Positions 32,627 to 33,235 of a DNA stretch of 33,235 bases are shown in pieces; position 1 is the first letter of the stretch, and the number at the start of each line of letters is the position of its first letter. The notes beneath the pieces were generated by a model. It worked only from the letters and a program-made list of their open reading frames with translations, was not told where the DNA came from and did no database searches. The DNA lies in IMG/VR virus record IMGVR_UViG_3300044655_000707, positions 1 to 33,235 of that record; one strand, written 5' to 3'. Both the position numbers and the translations under genes were made by a program. Source of the DNA: a virus.

Positions 32627-33064
32627 ATGAATCTAGAAGACCTTAAACTCAATATTTCCAAAGACGCTTCTGTTGACTCCTCAGAACTAGGAAATGAGGC
32701 TATTAGAACTCCTCAACTGCATAGTAAGTACCTGTGTCTTCATGCAGATTTTAAACTGATTCTCTGTAAGCAGGTAAATGACTTAGCAATTCTTAAACTT
32801 CGTAAGTGGAAGATTTTTACCGGTAAGGCTAGTCGTGAAGAATTAGAAGCATGGGGAGAAGATCCAAATGGACTAACTCTACTAAAGACTGATGTAGAAA
32901 AGTTCATAGAGGCAGATCCCAAGATTATTGAACTAAAATTAAAGATTGCTGTAATTGAAGTTAAGGTTAAGATGGTTGAAGAATTTTTAAAAGTTCTCAA
33001 TAATAGAAACTTCTCTATTAAGTCCGCTATTGAGTGGTTCAAGATGACTCAGGGTATCGTATAA
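32627..33064 (+). CDS. uvsY: UvsY recombination mediator
   Basis: This protein loads the phage recombinase UvsX on single-stranded DNA covered by the phage SSB. The N-terminal MNLEDLKLNISKDASVDSSE aligns with T4 UvsY (MRLEDLQEELKKDVFIDSTK). The Ser-Lys-Tyr region (SKYLCLHADFKL) and the C-terminal RNFSIKSAIEWFKMTQG parallel SRGFAIKHIQDMRAFEAG of T4. At 145 residues it is close to T4 UvsY (137). It is helical, as expected for a hexameric mediator. It stands next to uvsW as in T4 and is transcribed divergently from the glycan operon. The ATG coincides with the predicted transcription start. Confidence 0.93.
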   Translation: MNLEDLKLNISKDASVDSSELGNEAIRTPQLHSKYLCLHADFKLILCKQVNDLAILKLRKWKIFTGKASREELEAWGEDPNGLTLLKTDVEKFIEADPKIIELKLKIAVIEVKVKMVEEFLKVLNNRNFSIKSAIEWFKMTQGIV

Positions 33065-33070
33065 TCTTAC

Positions 33071-33078
33071 CATAAATA
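33071..33078 (+). promoter_or_regulatory. Late-type element (CATAAATA) before uvsW
   Basis: CATAAATA differs from the T4 late octamer at one base and ends 4 bases before the GTG start of uvsW. In T4, uvsW is known to be expressed from a late promoter, so the position agrees with established biology. The predicted start falls on the start codon. Confidence 0.5.
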
Positions 33079-33082
33079 TTGA

Positions 33083-33235
33083 GTGGATGTAGAAGTTGAA
33101 TCTGTAGACGAAGTTCGTTACTATATAAAAACAGAAAAGGGCGTTAAACAAGAACTGAGAGATTATTTCTCGTTCATGATTCCCGGTGCTGAGTATATGC
33201 CATTGTTTAAACGGCGTATATGGGATGGTAAGATA
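33083..33235 (+). CDS. uvsW: UvsW RNA-DNA helicase, N-terminal fragment (runs off window)
   Basis: The frame opens with GTG immediately after an in-frame TGA (33080-33082), so GTG at 33083 is the first possible start. It stays open to the last base, giving 51 codons. The start MDVEVESVDEV and then LRDYFSFMIPGAEYMPLFKR, ending RIWDGKI, parallel T4 UvsW (MDIKVHFHDF, LRDFFSFEADGYRFNPRFR, NWDGRI). UvsW unwinds R-loops and branched recombination intermediates, which switches replication from origin- to recombination-dependent initiation. The helicase motifs lie beyond the window. No Shine-Dalgarno site is present; a late-type element ends 4 bases upstream. Confidence 0.85.
   Translation, partial: MDVEVESVDEVRYYIKTEKGVKQELRDYFSFMIPGAEYMPLFKRRIWDGKI

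Noticed and set aside
1-33235. tRNA genes, integrase, attachment sites and photosynthesis or other host-derived metabolic genes expected in some T4-like aquatic phages
   Set aside because: None could be recognised. Gaps between genes are too short for tRNAs except near 14.4, 18.3 and 32.6 kb, and these show promoters, a leader hairpin or the small ORF.

Overview
The window is a slice of an AT-rich, T4-like myovirus genome (class Caudoviricetes). The evidence is a near-complete T4-type replication and late-transcription block: sliding clamp gp45, clamp loader gp44/gp62, RegA, recombination nuclease gp46/gp47, late sigma factor gp55, UvsY and the start of UvsW. The very long collagen-like fibers, the short gp62 and the large sugar-gene insert resemble marine and freshwater T4-like phages of cyanobacteria or SAR11-type bacteria. 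No photosynthesis, tRNA or integrase gene is present to fix the host. Almost everything is on the minus strand and tightly packed. No gene-free stretch exceeds about 180 bases.

Layout in plus coordinates (transcription on the minus strand runs right to left). 1-14359: tail fiber and adhesin block with seven genes. It holds a 5'-complete structural protein with Kelch-like YD..TDTW motifs that runs off the left edge, four small or medium structural proteins, two collagen-like fibers, and a 1466-residue fiber that carries a pectate-lyase-type beta-helix. 14438-15655: a GT2 glycosyltransferase between the fibers and the replication genes. 15664-18277: regA, 62, 44, 45 and an untracked 50-residue basic ORF. 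18308-18649: a late-type structural gene inside the replication block. 18658-21991: 46, 47, 55. 22031-32541: a 14-gene glycan-modification cluster (GT25, GT11, HAD phosphatase, nucleotidyltransferase, GDPD-like protein, two related presumed transferases, TylF-type methyltransferase, GT2-like, GT-B-like, HtrL/YibB-like, GT4, GT6, nucleotide-sugar epimerase). 32627-33235 (plus strand): uvsY and the beginning of uvsW.

How the genes work together. gp45/44/62 form the processivity clamp system, and RegA represses early translation. gp46/47 with UvsY and UvsW drive recombination-dependent replication. gp55, helped by gp45, directs host RNA polymerase to late promoters of the CTAAATA/TATAAATA type, which are visible upstream of the fiber genes. 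The fibers and spike would bind or cut host surface glycans. The sugar cluster could decorate virion proteins or remodel the host envelope.

The most unusual signal is promoter geometry. Three sigma70-like promoters (uvsY, gp55, the 50-residue ORF) have the same layout: a TTGAC(A/T) box, 16 bases, a TATA(A/C)T box, then 6 bases before the start codon. This puts the expected transcription start on the first base of the start codon. Five late-type elements lie only 4-9 bases from their start codons. Those genes lack a usable Shine-Dalgarno site, whereas most operon-internal genes have one or are translationally coupled. This predicts systematic leaderless transcription at operon heads in this phage.
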